Assembly (NCBI GenBank): GCA_027306915.1
Contig: DAHUYW010000010.1
Span: forward strand, 1 to 64,000
Direction: 5' to 3'
Source of the DNA: Spirochaetales bacterium
GTDB lineage: Bacteria > Spirochaetota > Spirochaetia > DAHUYW01
Length of the DNA: 64,000 nt
This document shows, piece after piece, positions 25,223-33,851 of this stretch; the stretch's first letter is position 1; each line of letters starts with the position of its first letter. A program made the translations under genes and the position numbers. Below the pieces are notes generated by a model. It was not told the origin of the DNA. It ran no database searches and saw only the letters and a list, made by a program, of their open reading frames with translations.

Positions 25223-27427
25223 ATGAGGAGACGATTCTTACTGGCCGGAGCGATGTTCCTCTCGCTCGCTGTAGGACTCTTTGCCCAGGCGACAGGCCCG
25301 ACCGCGATCCTCCAATATTTCGATGACCCTACCCAGGTCACCGTGACCGACGCAAGCGGCAAGTCGGTGGGTGCCGTGACCTACGGCATGGCCCTCTCCC
25401 CCGGCGACACCATAACGACCCAGAGCTCCACCGCCGAGCTGCAGCTTCAGCCGAACGGCTCGATCCTAAAGATTGCCGCAAACACCAGGTTCAAGATCCA
25501 GACCCTCCAGGGCTCGAACGGGCAGCAGTCGAACGATTTCTCGCTTCTTGCGGGACGGCTGCGGACCATCGCCGCACGCTCGGCCGAGGGCGGCGATTCC
25601 TACTCCTTCGAAACACCGACCGCAGTCTGCGGGGTTCGCGGCACCGACTTCACCCTCGAGGTCTCCCCCGGCAAGACCGACGCCGTCGGCGTCCTCACGG
25701 GGCAGGTCAATTTCGTCGACACCCAGACCGGCCGTGCCGTCACCGTTCAAGGCGGGATGTTCGCCAACACCTTCGCTCCGGTTTTCCAGCCGGTCAGAAT
25801 GAGCGGCGACGAGATCGATTCCCTTTTTACCCGGATGAACTTCGAACGGCTGAATCCTTCCTCGGTTCCCGGCCACGTCGAGGAGGTCAAGGCTGCACAG
25901 GCCGAGCAGGAGAAGGTCGCCGAGACGCCCCCTCCGAAGCAGCCTGAAGAGATCCCGGCACCGGCCCCAAAGCCGGCGCCCTCCGGCGGCTTCTTCGCCT
26001 TCCTCCACGATCATCTCGGGATGGAGATCGGCTCGCTCACTATCGACGGTACCACCTACGCGATGGCGGCCGTTGAGCCCCAATTCGCCATCGGCAAGCT
26101 CCAACTCGCGCTCTACCTCCCGATCATCTACCAGAGGAACCTCTTTGACTCGAGCGATTGGTACCATCCGAACGGCAATGACGAGTGGAACTTTGGCTTC
26201 GGCGCCTCGTTCGGCAACAACACCTGGGCCCGAGTCGGAGACGCGGTCACCGACCTCATGCTTAAGATCCGCTACCTGGAGTGGGGCAAACAGCGTGACC
26301 CCTTCTACCTCAAGGTGGGGAACCTCGAGGATATGACCATCGGCGCGGGCATTCTCATGAACGATTACGCGAACGATGAGGAGTTCCCGGCGGTTCGCCG
26401 GATCGGGCTCAACTTCGGGATCGACGGGAGTGGGGGCGGATTCGAAGGGGTTGCAAGCGACCTCTCCACCGTCGGCAACCTCATCGGCGGTACTCCGACG
26501 ACGAACCCGGAGATCTTCGGCGGGCGCATCTATACCCGCCCAATTCCTGGATCCAAGCTTGCCTTCGGACTTTCGACGATCGTGGATCTCAATCCCGCGT
26601 CGAGCCTTGCCGCGGCCGGCTATTCCACGGAAGGCGACCCGGCTTTCATTACCTTCGGACCCGACATCGAGGTGCCGCTGGTTCAAACCGATCCCTTCGC
26701 CATTATCGTCTTTGCCGACGCAGGCGGAATGATCCCCTACTTCCGTAACCCGTTCAATTCGTCAATCGGTAGCGGTCCCTACCTCCAAGCGGTATGGTAC
26801 AACAACAGCCTCCGCAACTTCGGCATCGCCTCGGGTCTCTTGGGCAACGTCGCGAACTTCGATTGGCGCCTCGAGTTCCGCTACGCAAACGGAACCTTCC
26901 AGAACGCGATGTTCAACTCTACCTACGACCGGACGCGCAGCCTCATGGTCGCCCAGCTTGCAAGCTACCTCAACAACGAGGGCAACCCCCAGTATCTCAC
27001 CACTACGATGGGAGTTTACGGCCAGGGGGGCATCAAGCTCGGCACCCTCGCAAGCTTTCAAGTCGGCTACTTCTGGCCCTTCTCCACGAGCGGTTTCGCA
27101 TTCAACAACGATTCCCTCCACCTCGCGCTCGTGCTCTACCGCGGGATCATCCCCGGCTTCGGCTTGCACGGCTCGCTTTCCTTCGATCGGGTGGACTTCG
27201 TCCCCACTCTGCTCAACAACTCGGGACAGAGCCTCACCCTCTTTGACGCAAACACAACCGTCAAGGCCGAGCTGATCTACCCGATTGCCCCGACGCTCGA
27301 TATAGCAATGTTGATAACGACCGCCGTCGTCACGAGCCAGGCAACGGGCCAGCCGACCATGGATCCTTCGACCGGACTGCCCGTGGTGGCACCGATCGTC
27401 ACCATCCAGGCCAGAGTGCACTTCTAA
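25223..27427 (+). CDS. FecR-domain outer-membrane barrel-like protein
   Basis: 734 residues from ATG 25223, nine bases after AAAGGAG; the TTG three codons upstream has no spacing to the site and is rejected. A signal peptide ends near residue 22 (FAQATG). Residues 50-165 form a FecR-like domain (GDTITTQSSTAELQL, F-E-T-P-T-A-V-C-G-V-R-G-T-D-F). A proline-rich linker near 225-255 leads to a barrel-like region paralogous to the gene upstream, and the chain ends in VHF. In textbook systems FecR is an inner-membrane anti-sigma regulator. Here it appears secreted and fused to an outer-membrane module, more like a ligand- or scaffold-binding domain. Confidence 0.8.
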   Translation: MRRRFLLAGAMFLSLAVGLFAQATGPTAILQYFDDPTQVTVTDASGKSVGAVTYGMALSPGDTITTQSSTAELQLQPNGSILKIAANTRFKIQTLQGSNGQQSNDFSLLAGRLRTIAARSAEGGDSYSFETPTAVCGVRGTDFTLEVSPGKTDAVGVLTGQVNFVDTQTGRAVTVQGGMFANTFAPVFQPVRMSGDEIDSLFTRMNFERLNPSSVPGHVEEVKAAQAEQEKVAETPPPKQPEEIPAPAPKPAPSGGFFAFLHDHLGMEIGSLTIDGTTYAMAAVEPQFAIGKLQLALYLPIIYQRNLFDSSDWYHPNGNDEWNFGFGASFGNNTWARVGDAVTDLMLKIRYLEWGKQRDPFYLKVGNLEDMTIGAGILMNDYANDEEFPAVRRIGLNFGIDGSGGGFEGVASDLSTVGNLIGGTPTTNPEIFGGRIYTRPIPGSKLAFGLSTIVDLNPASSLAAAGYSTEGDPAFITFGPDIEVPLVQTDPFAIIVFADAGGMIPYFRNPFNSSIGSGPYLQAVWYNNSLRNFGIASGLLGNVANFDWRLEFRYANGTFQNAMFNSTYDRTRSLMVAQLASYLNNEGNPQYLTTTMGVYGQGGIKLGTLASFQVGYFWPFSTSGFAFNNDSLHLALVLYRGIIPGFGLHGSLSFDRVDFVPTLLNNSGQSLTLFDANTTVKAELIYPIAPTLDIAMLITTAVVTSQATGQPTMDPSTGLPVVAPIVTIQARVHF

Positions 27428-27451
27428 GAGGAAAGGCGGTGCGCGACGAGC

Positions 27452-29356
27452 ATGCAGACTGAACGCTCCCCGAGGAGGATTCACCTCCTCGCGGAGTCCG
27501 TCGCGCGGCAGATCGCGGCCGGAGAGGTGATCGACCGGCCCTCCTCGGTCGTTCGCGAGCTCATCGACAACTCCCTCGACGCGGGCTCCTCCGAGATCTC
27601 CGTCTCCCTCACCGGAGGCGGCATCGCGGCCCTCCGCGTCGTCGACAACGGCACGGGGATGACGCTTCCGGACCTCGAGCTCTGCCACCTTCCCCACGCG
27701 ACTTCGAAGATAGAGACTGCGGAGGATCTCGCGGCGGTTCGAAGCCTCGGCTTTCGAGGCGAGGCGCTCTCGAGCATCGCCGCCTGCTCGCGGCTCACCA
27801 TCACCAGCCGTTCCGCCGGTCCCGCCCCGGCCCACCGCCTCACGGTCGAAGGCGGGAAGCTCGTGGCCCTCGAAGAGGCGAAGGGAAATCCGGGAACCGT
27901 CGTGGAGGCGGCTGATCTGTTTTACGCAATCCCCGGAAGGCGCCGCTTCTTGAAGAATCCCTCCGCTGAAACCGCCCTCTGCCGGACCGTTCTGCTCGAC
28001 AAGGCCCTTCCCTTTCCGGGCACAGCCTTTCGCCTGTTCGTCGACGGGGAGTTGAAGATCTTCCTCCCGGCGGCAGCCTCGGACCGCACGGACGGCTCCG
28101 GGGCGGGTGCCGGTTCCGCACCGCCGTCCCGCGGCACCTCGCTTCTCGACAGAGTGGCTGCCGCCTACCCCGCAGCCGCGCCGCGGGAGCTCCTCCATCT
28201 CTTCGAGGGCGAGGGCACAGGCTTTTCGCTAACCCTCGTGGCGGGAGGACCGTCGCTCTCCCGGCGCGACCGGCGCTACATCCAGATCTTCGTGAATAAC
28301 CGCCGCATCGCCGAGTTCGGCCTCGTGCAAGCGATCGAATACGGCTTCTCCGAGCTGTTTCCCGGCGGCAGCTACCCGGTCGCCTTTCTCTTCCTCAACA
28401 TCGACCCCGCCCTCGTCGACTTCAACATCCACCCGGCGAAACGCGAGGCGCGCTTCCGCACTCTTCCGGAGATTCATCACACCCTCGTCGAGCTCATCAA
28501 GTCCGAGGCGGGCCGCTTCTCGCTCTCCTTCGATCGCCCGCGCTTCGGCAGCGAACACGCATTGGCACCGATTCGGGGCGGAGGGCCCGCAGAGCGCTCC
28601 TCCACAGGCAGGCGGCCGGAGGCAGGAGGCACGACGAGCCCTTCCTCGTTCGGCCGCCCGGCCGCAAGCGACAACCTCTTCGCCGCCGATTCGGCGAATG
28701 CCGTGAGCGCCTGGCGCGGGCTTCGATCCATCCGCGAGGGCCTTGGCGCCGGAGCTCCCGCCGTCCCGGAGGGAGCTCCGGCCTTGGAGCACGGCGCGGC
28801 GGCCGGAGGCGATGAGAGCTCACCCCGCTACTACGGGCAGCTCTTCGGGCTCTTTCTCATCGTGCAGGCTGGCGAGCGCCTCTTCCTCATCGACCAGCAC
28901 GCAGCCCATGAGCGCCTCCTCTTCGACCGGCTGGTAGCCCAGGCCAGGACTGTCCAGCCTCTGCTTATCCCGATCACCTTCGACGTCAATCCCGACGAGG
29001 AGGCGCTCCTATCCCGCAACCGCGCATCCTACGCCGAGCTCGGAATCTCCATCGAGCCCGCCGGCGAAGGCCGCTTCCGGCTGCTTGCCCTGCCGCAGGC
29101 GGCGGAGGCTCTCGCACGCGAAGTCATCGAGTTTGTGAAGAGCGCTCGAGGGGCTTCCGCCAATCTCATGCAGGAGCTCTATGCGACCATTGCCTGCAGG
29201 GCGGCGGTGAAGGAGGGGGACACGGTGGACGACATGACGGCACGCGAGCTCGTCGCCGGAGCGTTCAAGCTCGACAACGCCCGCTGTCCCCACGGGAGGC
29301 CCATCTGGCACGAGCTCAGCCGAGAGGAGCTCTATCGCCTGGTCGGAAGGACCTAG
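27452..29356 (+). CDS. mutL: DNA mismatch repair protein MutL
   Basis: 634 residues. The GHKL ATPase domain at the N-terminus has RELIDNSLDAG near residue 40, DNGTGM near 66, and GFRGEALSSI near 105. The C-terminal domain has the endonuclease motif D-Q-H-A-x2-E-x4-E in the form DQHAAHERLLFD near residue 481, where the last acidic residue is Asp. ACR (ACRAAVKEGD) and C-P-H-G-R-P motifs are present too. It should nick the strand as in non-MutH bacteria. The start lies 24 bp after the FecR gene, with a GAGGAAAGG site further upstream. No mutS is in the window. Confidence 0.95.
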   Translation: MQTERSPRRIHLLAESVARQIAAGEVIDRPSSVVRELIDNSLDAGSSEISVSLTGGGIAALRVVDNGTGMTLPDLELCHLPHATSKIETAEDLAAVRSLGFRGEALSSIAACSRLTITSRSAGPAPAHRLTVEGGKLVALEEAKGNPGTVVEAADLFYAIPGRRRFLKNPSAETALCRTVLLDKALPFPGTAFRLFVDGELKIFLPAAASDRTDGSGAGAGSAPPSRGTSLLDRVAAAYPAAAPRELLHLFEGEGTGFSLTLVAGGPSLSRRDRRYIQIFVNNRRIAEFGLVQAIEYGFSELFPGGSYPVAFLFLNIDPALVDFNIHPAKREARFRTLPEIHHTLVELIKSEAGRFSLSFDRPRFGSEHALAPIRGGGPAERSSTGRRPEAGGTTSPSSFGRPAASDNLFAADSANAVSAWRGLRSIREGLGAGAPAVPEGAPALEHGAAAGGDESSPRYYGQLFGLFLIVQAGERLFLIDQHAAHERLLFDRLVAQARTVQPLLIPITFDVNPDEEALLSRNRASYAELGISIEPAGEGRFRLLALPQAAEALAREVIEFVKSARGASANLMQELYATIACRAAVKEGDTVDDMTARELVAGAFKLDNARCPHGRPIWHELSREELYRLVGRT

Positions 29357-29413
29357 CGGCCAAGCCGCCGCCCGCAACGCCAGCCCGCGGCTTTCGCGAT
29401 TCGCTCCAGAAGG

Positions 29414-31246
29414 TTACTCGTTTGCGAGGAGCTTCTGGATCTCGGCCGCCTTGTCGTAGCCTGGGTTCTTCTGCAGCAGCGCGGTGAAGATCGCCTTGGC
29501 ACCGTCCTTGTTCCCCTCCTGGAAGTAGATGTTGCCGAGCTGGTAGTAGGCGTCCCAGAAGCGGGGATCAAGCTTGATTACCTCCGCGAGGGCTGTCTGC
29601 GCAAGGTCGTACTGCTTGCTTTGAACGTAGGCAAGAGCCAGGTGATAGCGAACCAGCGTCATCGTGGGCCTCTGTGCAAGCGCGCGTTTGTAGTGATCGA
29701 TCGCCTCGTTGTAGAGCTCCGAGTGCAAATAGACGTTGCCGAGATCGTTGTTGACCTCGATGGAGGTCGGGGCGATCTGATAGGCTGCGAGGAGGTTCGC
29801 GAGGGCCTTGTCGTACAGCCCCGAGTTGTCATAGATCACTCCCAGGTTGATCTTCGGCGAAAGATAGGTGGGGTCGATCTGAATGGCCTGCTCGTAAGCC
29901 TTGATGGCGCCGTCGGTGTTGTTTGTCGCCTCGTAGACCTGGCCCAACGTATACAACGCGGGGGCCGAGCTCGGTTGCAGCTTCACCGCCGCCTGGGCGT
30001 ACTGAAGGGCGGCTTGGGGCTTGCCAAGCTTCAGCTGATCGAGCGCCATGTTGTAGCTGTTCTCCGCGCGGTTTGGCTCGAGGCTTAGGGTGTTCAGGAA
30101 ATAGCTCTCGGCATCCTGAAACTTGCCTTCGGAGTAGAGCGAGACCGCGAGACCGCGATTGAAGGCCGGATTGCTTGGGTTGATGGCGACCGCCTTCCGG
30201 TAGGCTGCCTCGGCTCCGGCGTAATCGCCGCTTGTCCGCAGGAGCTCCCCGACCGCGAAATAGGCATTGGCGTAGTTCGGGTTCACCCCGGCCGCCTCCC
30301 GATAGGCCGCAAGGGCGCTTGACTCATCGCTCAGCTGGAGGTAGGTCGCCCCGAGGTCGTAGTAAGCCTTCTCGTTCTTCGGATCGAGGTGGATCGCGGT
30401 TTGAAAGGATTGGCGAGCGGCGCTAAACTGGCCCGCTCGGTACTGGATCTTCCCCAGCTCGAAAGGAAGAATCGGATTCTCCGGGTTGAGCCGGGCCGCC
30501 TTTGCGTACTCGTTTATCGCATTGTCGAGGGAGCCGGTCTTGTCATAGACCTTTCCGAGGGTGTAGTGCGGAAGCCAGAGGCTCGGGTCCTTTGCGGCCG
30601 CTTTGTTCGCGTAATCGGCCGCCTTCGAGAGGCTACCCGGGCTGCTCGATTCCTCGGCATAGCTTTCTCCCAGCTCGGCGAGGGCCATCGCCGAGTCGGG
30701 GTCGACCTCGAGCGCGCTCTGGAAGCTCGAACGCGCTCCTGCGTAATCGCCGTTGTTCATCTTCTCGATGCCCTGATTGATGAGCGCTTGGACCCTCTGC
30801 GCCTTTTCGCGCTGCTGGCGCTCCGCCGCGCTCTCATGAGAAGGCGCGGGGGCGCTCTCCTTCTGAGGTTGGACGACCTGGACGGGACGGGAGGTCGTTT
30901 GTTGCAGGCTCTTGCCAAGCTGCTCGAGACTCTGACTCAAGCGCTGGGCCGCGGCCGAGCCCTCCTCCGCCTTCCCGGCCTGCTGCCCCTTCATCGCCTT
31001 GACGGCCTCGTCTTCCAGGCTCTGCGCCTGCCTATCGCTCGGATTCTGCACGAGAAGCCGGTCCAGCAGATCGAGGGCTCGCTGGTACTCGCCCTGGCCG
31101 ATGTAGCGCTTCGCCAGCACCAGCGTGTTGTCTCGCAGCCGCTCCGCGCGGTTGTGCGCGAGCTTCGTCCCGACGTAGAAACCCCCTCCCGCAAGAAGGA
31201 GAAGGGCGAGGGCGCCTCCGGCGATAAGAACAACGCGTTTGTTCAT
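29414..31246 (-). CDS. Membrane-anchored TPR protein
   Basis: 610 residues. A signal anchor (MNKRVVLIAGGALALLLLAGGGFYVG) leads into a first TPR-like pair, a glutamine-rich linker (residues about 85-135) and then about 12 tandem 34-residue TPR repeats, for example DAYYQLGNIYFQEGNKDGA near the end. The repeat domain would lie outside the cytoplasmic membrane and act as a protein-binding scaffold. Its stop converges with mutL. The second TPR gene upstream (31276) is 29 bp away on the same strand and shares the motif style, so the pair is probably one unit. Confidence 0.85.
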   Translation of the reverse strand: MNKRVVLIAGGALALLLLAGGGFYVGTKLAHNRAERLRDNTLVLAKRYIGQGEYQRALDLLDRLLVQNPSDRQAQSLEDEAVKAMKGQQAGKAEEGSAAAQRLSQSLEQLGKSLQQTTSRPVQVVQPQKESAPAPSHESAAERQQREKAQRVQALINQGIEKMNNGDYAGARSSFQSALEVDPDSAMALAELGESYAEESSSPGSLSKAADYANKAAAKDPSLWLPHYTLGKVYDKTGSLDNAINEYAKAARLNPENPILPFELGKIQYRAGQFSAARQSFQTAIHLDPKNEKAYYDLGATYLQLSDESSALAAYREAAGVNPNYANAYFAVGELLRTSGDYAGAEAAYRKAVAINPSNPAFNRGLAVSLYSEGKFQDAESYFLNTLSLEPNRAENSYNMALDQLKLGKPQAALQYAQAAVKLQPSSAPALYTLGQVYEATNNTDGAIKAYEQAIQIDPTYLSPKINLGVIYDNSGLYDKALANLLAAYQIAPTSIEVNNDLGNVYLHSELYNEAIDHYKRALAQRPTMTLVRYHLALAYVQSKQYDLAQTALAEVIKLDPRFWDAYYQLGNIYFQEGNKDGAKAIFTALLQKNPGYDKAAEIQKLLANE

Positions 31247-31275
31247 TGTCTTGTGCTCCGTCCATACACCAGCGA

Positions 31276-31980
31276 CTAGTCGTCGAGCCCGAGCTTCGGC
31301 TTGGAGTCCTGGATGGACGCGTTTCCGGCCTGAAGGTTGGTCGTGTTCGACGAGGCGCTCTGAAGGTTCTGCATGACTTGGTTGAGAAGGGCCTTCTGTC
31401 GGGCCTCCGCTTCCTGTTTGTTTTTCTCTGCAGTCAACTGCTCCTGTTGCGCCTGAGCCTTCGCCTGCCCAAGAAGCGCAAGGAGCTTCTGGATGTTGTC
31501 GCGCTGGGGAGAATTGGGTGCCAGCCCGAGGTAGGTAGTGTAGTCTGCGGCGGCACCGTCGTAGGAATTGAGGCGCATCCGGGCATTGGCACGGTTGAGG
31601 TAGGCGTCCGCGAAGTTGGGGTCCTTCTGGATGGCGCTCGAGTACATCCCTTCGGCGAGCAGGTTCTGCCCTTGCATGAAGTAGATATTCCCGATGTCGA
31701 AGTAGAAAGCATAAGTGTACTGCTGCGAAAGCGCAAGCCCCCTTTTCAGAATCTCAAGCGCTCCGTTGTAGTCTCCGAGCTGCATATCGGCTACACCGAG
31801 GTAGAGATAGATCCGCTCGTCCTGTGGGTTCTGGTTGAGGGCGGCCAAGAGCGAGGTCTTCGCGCCGGCGGCGTCGTTGGCCCGCAGGGCATCGATACCC
31901 TGCTCAAGAAGGGTGGCCGGAAAAGCCTTCACGGCCACGAGGATGAAGATCAACGCGAGGAAACGAGCAGACATACTCAT
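31276..31980 (-). CDS. Secreted TPR protein
   Basis: 234 residues with a signal peptide (MSMSARFLALIFILVAVKAFPA). Three or four TPR repeats (for example YLYLGVADMQLGDYNGALEILKRGL) are followed by a basic/acidic helix (KNKQEAEARQKALLNQV) that may form a coiled coil. The ATG has a GGTGAG site at eight bases. It is the first gene of a two-gene TPR unit; the second gene starts 29 bp downstream. Function unknown beyond protein binding. Confidence 0.8.
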   Translation of the reverse strand: MSMSARFLALIFILVAVKAFPATLLEQGIDALRANDAAGAKTSLLAALNQNPQDERIYLYLGVADMQLGDYNGALEILKRGLALSQQYTYAFYFDIGNIYFMQGQNLLAEGMYSSAIQKDPNFADAYLNRANARMRLNSYDGAAADYTTYLGLAPNSPQRDNIQKLLALLGQAKAQAQQEQLTAEKNKQEAEARQKALLNQVMQNLQSASSNTTNLQAGNASIQDSKPKLGLDD

Positions 31981-32002
31981 GAGTTTATCTCACCGGAGAT
32001 GT

Positions 32003-32031
32003 TTGACACCTTCCGCAAAAAACACTAAAAT
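32003..32031 (+). promoter_or_regulatory. Consensus sigma-70 promoter of the phosphoesterase unit
   Basis: TTGACA (32003-32008), a 17-bp spacer and TAAAAT (32026-32031). The predicted start lies about 150 nt before the gene at 32189, leaving a long leader. Confidence 0.75.
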
Positions 32032-32188
32032 CTCTATCCGTGGCGTATGCCTTTGGCACTCCACCTCATAATCATCCTCGGCACGGGGATGTGCACCATG
32101 ACCTTTTTTCCCGTCGCTCCCAATGCTACCTCGAAAGGGTGGCATGTTCAACATTGCCGGCGAGTCGATCGGGGGATAGGAACACCTG

Positions 32189-32878
32189 ATGAAGATTCTC
32201 TGCATCTCCGACGAACGAGATACGTTGGTCTATTCGGACAGGGTCAAATCCCGCTTCAGGGACATCGATCTCGTCCTCTCCGCCGGCGACCTCGATCTCG
32301 ACTACTACGGCTTCATCGTGAGCGCCCTCAACAAGCCGCTCCTCTTCGTTTTCGGCAACCACAATCTCCAGGACCTCAAGGACTACCGCAGGGAATACGC
32401 CGACACCTTCGGCACCACACCCCTCATCCATCCCGAACAGATCAAGAGCTACGGCGCCACCTACGTCGGAGGCAAGGTTATTCGAGTCGGGAACTTGATA
32501 ATCGCCGGACTTGGTGGTAGTATGAAGTACAATGATGGACAGAACCAGTTCACCGAAAGAGGAATGTTTCTCTTCGCTCTCCGGCTTCTCCCCGCACTAA
32601 TATTCAACCGGATTTTCCATGGAAGATATGTCGACATCCTCCTTACGCACGCAGCTCCGCGGGGGATTCAAGACGGAGACGATCGTCCCCATCGGGGATT
32701 CAAGGTGTTCCTGTGGTTCATGAGATGGTTCAAGCCCAAGTTCCTGATACACGGTCACGTCCATCTTTACGACATCAACGCCGTCAGGTTTGCCCGATAC
32801 GGGCGGACGACCGTGGTGAATGCGTACGAGCACGTTGTCATCGACACGGAGGCCTTTGATGAGCGAGCCGAACATTGA
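32189..32878 (+). CDS. Metallophosphoesterase family protein
   Basis: 229 residues with an ISDERD start, G-D-L-D-L-D-Y near residue 34, GNHN near 57 (VFGNHNLQDL) and a C-terminal G-H-V-H (HGHVHLYD). These are the metal-binding motifs of the calcineurin-like phosphoesterase superfamily, in a slightly altered N-terminal form (D-E-R-D in place of D-x-H). The substrate cannot be told. The chain overlaps the next gene by 20 bp and shares its promoter. Confidence 0.85.
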   Translation: MKILCISDERDTLVYSDRVKSRFRDIDLVLSAGDLDLDYYGFIVSALNKPLLFVFGNHNLQDLKDYRREYADTFGTTPLIHPEQIKSYGATYVGGKVIRVGNLIIAGLGGSMKYNDGQNQFTERGMFLFALRLLPALIFNRIFHGRYVDILLTHAAPRGIQDGDDRPHRGFKVFLWFMRWFKPKFLIHGHVHLYDINAVRFARYGRTTVVNAYEHVVIDTEAFDERAEH

Positions 32879-33806
32879 CCATCTTGCCCGGGAGGATTTC
32901 AACCGGGCTCGTGGCCGGCAGACTCTCTCAAGAATACTCAACATCCTCACCCCCGAGCGCCAGGAGCTCCTCTCGCTGCAAGATGTCCGAGAGCTTCTCA
33001 AGCCGAGAGGTGAATCCTATGTGGGAATGAAGACGGTCCCAATCGATCTCATCGTCGGGAGCGAGGGGCGCTACCAGGATTTCGACAACACCTTCTTGCC
33101 CAAGCACGACTATATCCGCGGCCGATGGGAAAGCGTGGATAAGGCCCACCTCAAGGACATCATCCTGCCGCCCATCACCCTCTACGAGATCGGCGGGGTT
33201 TACTTTGTGCGCGACGGCAACCACCGAGTATCCGTCGCGCGGTCGCAAGGCGGCGAGGACATCGACGCGGAGGTGATCTCACTGCGCTCGCATATCAAGA
33301 TCGAGCCGGGAATGTCCCGACAGGACCTGAAGCGCGCGGTCATCGAATACGAAAAGAAGACTGCCTTTGCCCGGTCGGAGCTCGGCAAGATCGTCAGTCC
33401 GGACGAGCTCAACTTCACCGCAACCGGTCGCTACGAGGAAATCCTGCGCCACATCCTCGTGCACAAGTACTACCTCAATCTGAACAGGAAGGATGAGATC
33501 CCCTTCGTCGAGGCCGGCAAGTCGTGGTACAACGTGCTCTTTCGGCCTATCGTGGAGCTCATTGAGGAGGAAAAGCTTCTCTCCCGGTTCCCCGGCCGGA
33601 CCGAGGCGGACCTCTACATGTGGCTCATTCAGCATTGGGACGATCTCAAGCGCAAGTATGGCGACAATTTCTCGCTGAAGGAGGCGGTTCTCGACTACTC
33701 CCGCAGATACGGCAAGAGCTACTGGCAACAGCTCTGGGAGCCGGTTCGAGCGCTCTTTCGCAAAAAAAAGCGCGCCGCGGGCAGGCAGGCCGAGCGCTCC
33801 CGCTAG
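32859..33806 (+). CDS. ParB-like / DUF4032-like protein
   Basis: 315 residues from ATG 32859, seven bases after GGAGG and 20 bp inside the end of the phosphoesterase gene. The central motif D-G-N-H-R-V-S-V-A-R near residue 120 is the signature of ParB-like nuclease domains, which in recent work bind and hydrolyse CTP. The second half, with FARSELGKIVSPDELNF and W-L-I-Q-H-W-D-D-L, resembles the DUF4032 part of similar proteins. No DNA-binding helix-turn-helix is obvious, so it is not a canonical chromosome-partition ParB. Cotranslation with the phosphoesterase suggests a shared pathway. Confidence 0.75.
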   Translation: MSEPNIDHLAREDFNRARGRQTLSRILNILTPERQELLSLQDVRELLKPRGESYVGMKTVPIDLIVGSEGRYQDFDNTFLPKHDYIRGRWESVDKAHLKDIILPPITLYEIGGVYFVRDGNHRVSVARSQGGEDIDAEVISLRSHIKIEPGMSRQDLKRAVIEYEKKTAFARSELGKIVSPDELNFTATGRYEEILRHILVHKYYLNLNRKDEIPFVEAGKSWYNVLFRPIVELIEEEKLLSRFPGRTEADLYMWLIQHWDDLKRKYGDNFSLKEAVLDYSRRYGKSYWQQLWEPVRALFRKKKRAAGRQAERSR

Positions 33807-33811
33807 CGGCA

Positions 33812-33830
33812 ACCCGCTTTGAAAGCGGGT
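33812..33830. terminator. Perfect inverted repeat between convergent genes
   Basis: ACCCGCTT-TGA-AAGCGGGT, an eight-pair stem with a three-base loop, between the stops of the ParB-like gene and the convergent lipoprotein gene. It has no T run on either side, so it is at most a weak bidirectional terminator. Confidence 0.5.
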
Positions 33831-33851
33831 CTACTGCCTCGGCGGCCCTAG

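Noticed and set aside
23866..25362. Minus-strand frame of 498 codons over the barrel genes
   Set aside because: Overlaps two genes with signal peptides and barrel features; composition is typical of a shadow.
29362..29393. Inverted repeat between mutL and the TPR gene
   Set aside because: A seven-pair stem with an 18-base loop and no T run is too weak to call a terminator.
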